Below are positions 52,373 to 54,136 of a DNA stretch of 54,136 bases, piece after piece (positions within the stretch are counted from its first letter, which is position 1; the number at the start of each line of letters is the position of its first letter). This stretch comes from Caballeronia sp. TF1N1 (GTDB lineage Bacteria; Pseudomonadota; Gammaproteobacteria; Burkholderiales; Burkholderiaceae): NCBI RefSeq assembly GCF_022878925.1, contig NZ_CP084634.1, positions 1-54,136 of the forward strand, read 5' to 3'. The notes below the pieces were generated by a model. The model was not told the DNA's origin and did no database searches. It saw only the letters and a program-made list of their open reading frames with translations. Made by a program: the position numbers and the translations under genes.

Positions 52373-54136
52373 ACGAGGACGGCAGCAATCCCACGAACAA
52401 TTACTCAGTACCTGCAGTGTCGATAAAAACGGCACGCACAGGCGCATCATCGAAATCAAACACTCTTGGCATGCGGACGATGCAGGAGCGCGCCTACGCT
52501 AAGCGCGGCGAGCAATACCTGCTTATCAAATCGCCGCCGGCGTCCGGGAAGTCCCGCGCCTTGATGTTCATCGCGCTCGATAAGCTGAACAACCAGGGTC
52601 TTAAGCAAGCCGTCATTGTTGTGCCGGAACGGTCGATCGGCAGCAGCTTTTCCGATGAGCCGCTGAGCCAGTATGGGTTTTACTGGGATTGGAAAGTTGC
52701 ATCGCAATGGAACCTGTGTAATGCGCCCGGGATCGACGAGCCGCGTGTTGCGAAGTCGAAGGTCGAAGCGGTCAGGAAGTTTCTGGCCAGCGCCGATCCG
52801 GTGCTGGTTTGCACCCATGCGACCTTCCGGTTCGCGGTCGAGGAGCTTGGCATCGAGGCTTTCGATGATCGACTGGTCGCGATCGACGAATTCCATCACG
52901 TTTCAAGCAATCCCGACAATAAGTTGGGCAGTCAGTTGGGCGCTCTCATCGAGCGCGACAAGGTCCACCTGGTCGCAATGACGGGCTCCTACTTCCGCGG
53001 CGACAGTGAGGCCGTGTTGTCTCCAACCGACGAAGCCCGATTCGAGACGGTTACCTATACCTACTATGAGCAGCTGAACGGCTATAACTGGCTGAAATCG
53101 CTCGACATCGGCTATTTCTTCTACACCGGCCGCTATGTCGATGCCGTGCCGAAGGTGCTAGACCCCGCGCTCAAGACCATCGTTCATATTCCGAGCGTGA
53201 ACGCGCGCGAAAGCCTGAAGGACAAGGAGCGCGAAGTTAACGAAATCATGCACTCGCTCGGCGAGTGGAAAGGCGTCGACGCGGCGTCCGGATTCCACCT
53301 GATCGAGACTCTCGATGGACGCGTGCTGAAAGTCGCCGATCTGGTCGACGATAGCGATCCTGCGCGGCGATCGCGCGTGTTGAACGCTGTGAAAGACCCC
53401 AATCAGAAAAACAACCGCGACAATGTCGACATCATCATTGCCTTGGGCATGGCGAAAGAGGGTTTTGATTGGATATGGTGCGAACATGCTCTGACGATCG
53501 GGTACCGCAGCAGCCTAACCGAGATCGTCCAGATCATCGGCCGTGCGACCCGGGATGCGAAGGGGAAAGAACGCGCGCGTTTCACCAACCTGATCGCCGA
53601 GCCGGCCGCCGACCAGATGGCCGTGGCCGAAGCGGTCAATGACATGCTGAAGGCGATCGCGGCCAGCCTGTTGATGGAGCAGGTACTGGCTCCCCGCTAT
53701 GAATTTACGCCCAAGAACACTGGACCAAAGGACGGGTTCGACTATGGCGAACAGGGCTACCAGGAAGACGGCCACAATGTCGGCGTCAATAAAGACACCG
53801 GGCAAATTCATGTCGAAATCAATGGCCTGGCAACCCCTCAAAGCCCGGAAGCGACCCGTATCTGCCGCGAAGACTTGAATGAGGTCGTTACGAGCTTCCT
53901 GCAGGACAAAACCGTGATCGAGCACGGCCTCTTTGACCAGGAAAACACGTTGCCGGAAGAGCTGACTCAGTTGCGCATGGGTAAGATCGTGCGTGAGCGT
54001 TACCCCGAGCTCAGCGATGTTGACCAGGAGGCGATCCGGCAGCATGCCATTGCCGCGATGAACGTCACGCAACAAGCTAAGCTGGCTCTTGCGCAGGCCG
54101 ATGCGGCCGGTGCAGAGGCGGCCGGTGAGATCGAAC
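52369..54136 (+). CDS. SF2 helicase/translocase of the defence operon, N-terminal part
   Basis: 589 codons to the window end, continuing at position 1. Walker A SPPASGKS at 55-62, Walker B DEFH at 173-176, motif III TGS at 205-207 and motif VI QIIGRATR near 387-394 make a complete SF2 motor. After residue 430 comes a long C-terminal part without known motifs. Coupled to the methyltransferase by ATGA and to the GIY-YIG gene by an 8-base overlap. Acts as the DNA translocase of a restriction-like system. Confidence 0.88.
   Translation, partial: MNEDGSNPTNNYSVPAVSIKTARTGASSKSNTLGMRTMQERAYAKRGEQYLLIKSPPASGKSRALMFIALDKLNNQGLKQAVIVVPERSIGSSFSDEPLSQYGFYWDWKVASQWNLCNAPGIDEPRVAKSKVEAVRKFLASADPVLVCTHATFRFAVEELGIEAFDDRLVAIDEFHHVSSNPDNKLGSQLGALIERDKVHLVAMTGSYFRGDSEAVLSPTDEARFETVTYTYYEQLNGYNWLKSLDIGYFFYTGRYVDAVPKVLDPALKTIVHIPSVNARESLKDKEREVNEIMHSLGEWKGVDAASGFHLIETLDGRVLKVADLVDDSDPARRSRVLNAVKDPNQKNNRDNVDIIIALGMAKEGFDWIWCEHALTIGYRSSLTEIVQIIGRATRDAKGKERARFTNLIAEPAADQMAVAEAVNDMLKAIAASLLMEQVLAPRYEFTPKNTGPKDGFDYGEQGYQEDGHNVGVNKDTGQIHVEINGLATPQSPEATRICREDLNEVVTSFLQDKTVIEHGLFDQENTLPEELTQLRMGKIVRERYPELSDVDQEAIRQHAIAAMNVTQQAKLALAQADAAGAEAAGEIE

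Overview
The window reads as one complete, closed circular plasmid of 54,136 bp from an alphaproteobacterium. The strongest sign is that the superfamily 2 helicase open at the right end (52369-54136) continues in frame into the open frame at the left end (1-362), giving one protein of about 709 residues. The alphaproteobacterial assignment rests on a GTTC-N7-GTTC LexA box before umuDC, a TrfA/DnaB-like replicon, DUF3606, EexN/TrbM-type transfer genes and the look of the small plasmid proteins. Acetobacterales or Sphingomonadales seem most likely, but the sequence alone does not settle it. There are no rRNA, tRNA, CRISPR or intact IS genes.

Layout. (1) Defence block across the origin of numbering (49.6-54.1 and 0-4.6 kb): MmeI-like DNA methyltransferase, SF2 helicase and GIY-YIG protein in one overlapping operon, with a convergent PHP-SMC (TrlF-type) ATPase. 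(2) Stability block (4.7-7.3 kb): tyrosine recombinase with a dif-like site 26 bp upstream, a secreted small protein, and a TacA-TacT toxin-antitoxin pair. (3) Remnant transfer block (8.3-16.1 kb): an RHH accessory protein, a coupling ATPase lacking its C-terminal half, and a convergent virB1-trbM-virB2-B3-B4-B5-eexN-B6 set in which virB7-virB11 are missing. (4) Replication block (16.2-20.0 kb): H-NS-like protein, membrane protein, TrfA-family initiator, an iteron origin with DnaA box, XRE regulator, DnaB-type helicase. (5) ParB-like protein, HTH protein, DUF3606 and an SOS-regulated umuDC operon (20.2-24.9 kb).

(6) Cargo (25-33 kb): lipoprotein, truncated ATP-dependent ligase, Tat-exported aldo/keto reductase with a divergent LysR regulator, DMT-like permease and hypotheticals. 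(7) Leading-region-like genes (33-40.5 kb): ArdC antirestriction protein, coiled-coil and one-TM proteins, a higB-higA-HEPN operon, GIY-YIG protein with a membrane anchor, and thermonuclease. (8) Partition (40.5-42 kb): eighteen 12-bp tandem repeats followed by parA and an RHH centromere-binding gene. (9) Mobilization (42.4-49.3 kb): putative oriT, mobC, MOBP relaxase, accessory proteins, a membrane protein and VirD4.

Together the genes describe a stably kept plasmid (partition, dimer resolution, two toxin-antitoxin loci) with its own restriction-like defence. It is probably mobilizable rather than self-transmissible, because only part of the mating channel remains. Noncoding DNA carries unexplained structure: a dispersed element in three copies (30.46, 33.23 and 42.10 kb) and a palindromic leader in two copies (20.2 and 42.4 kb).
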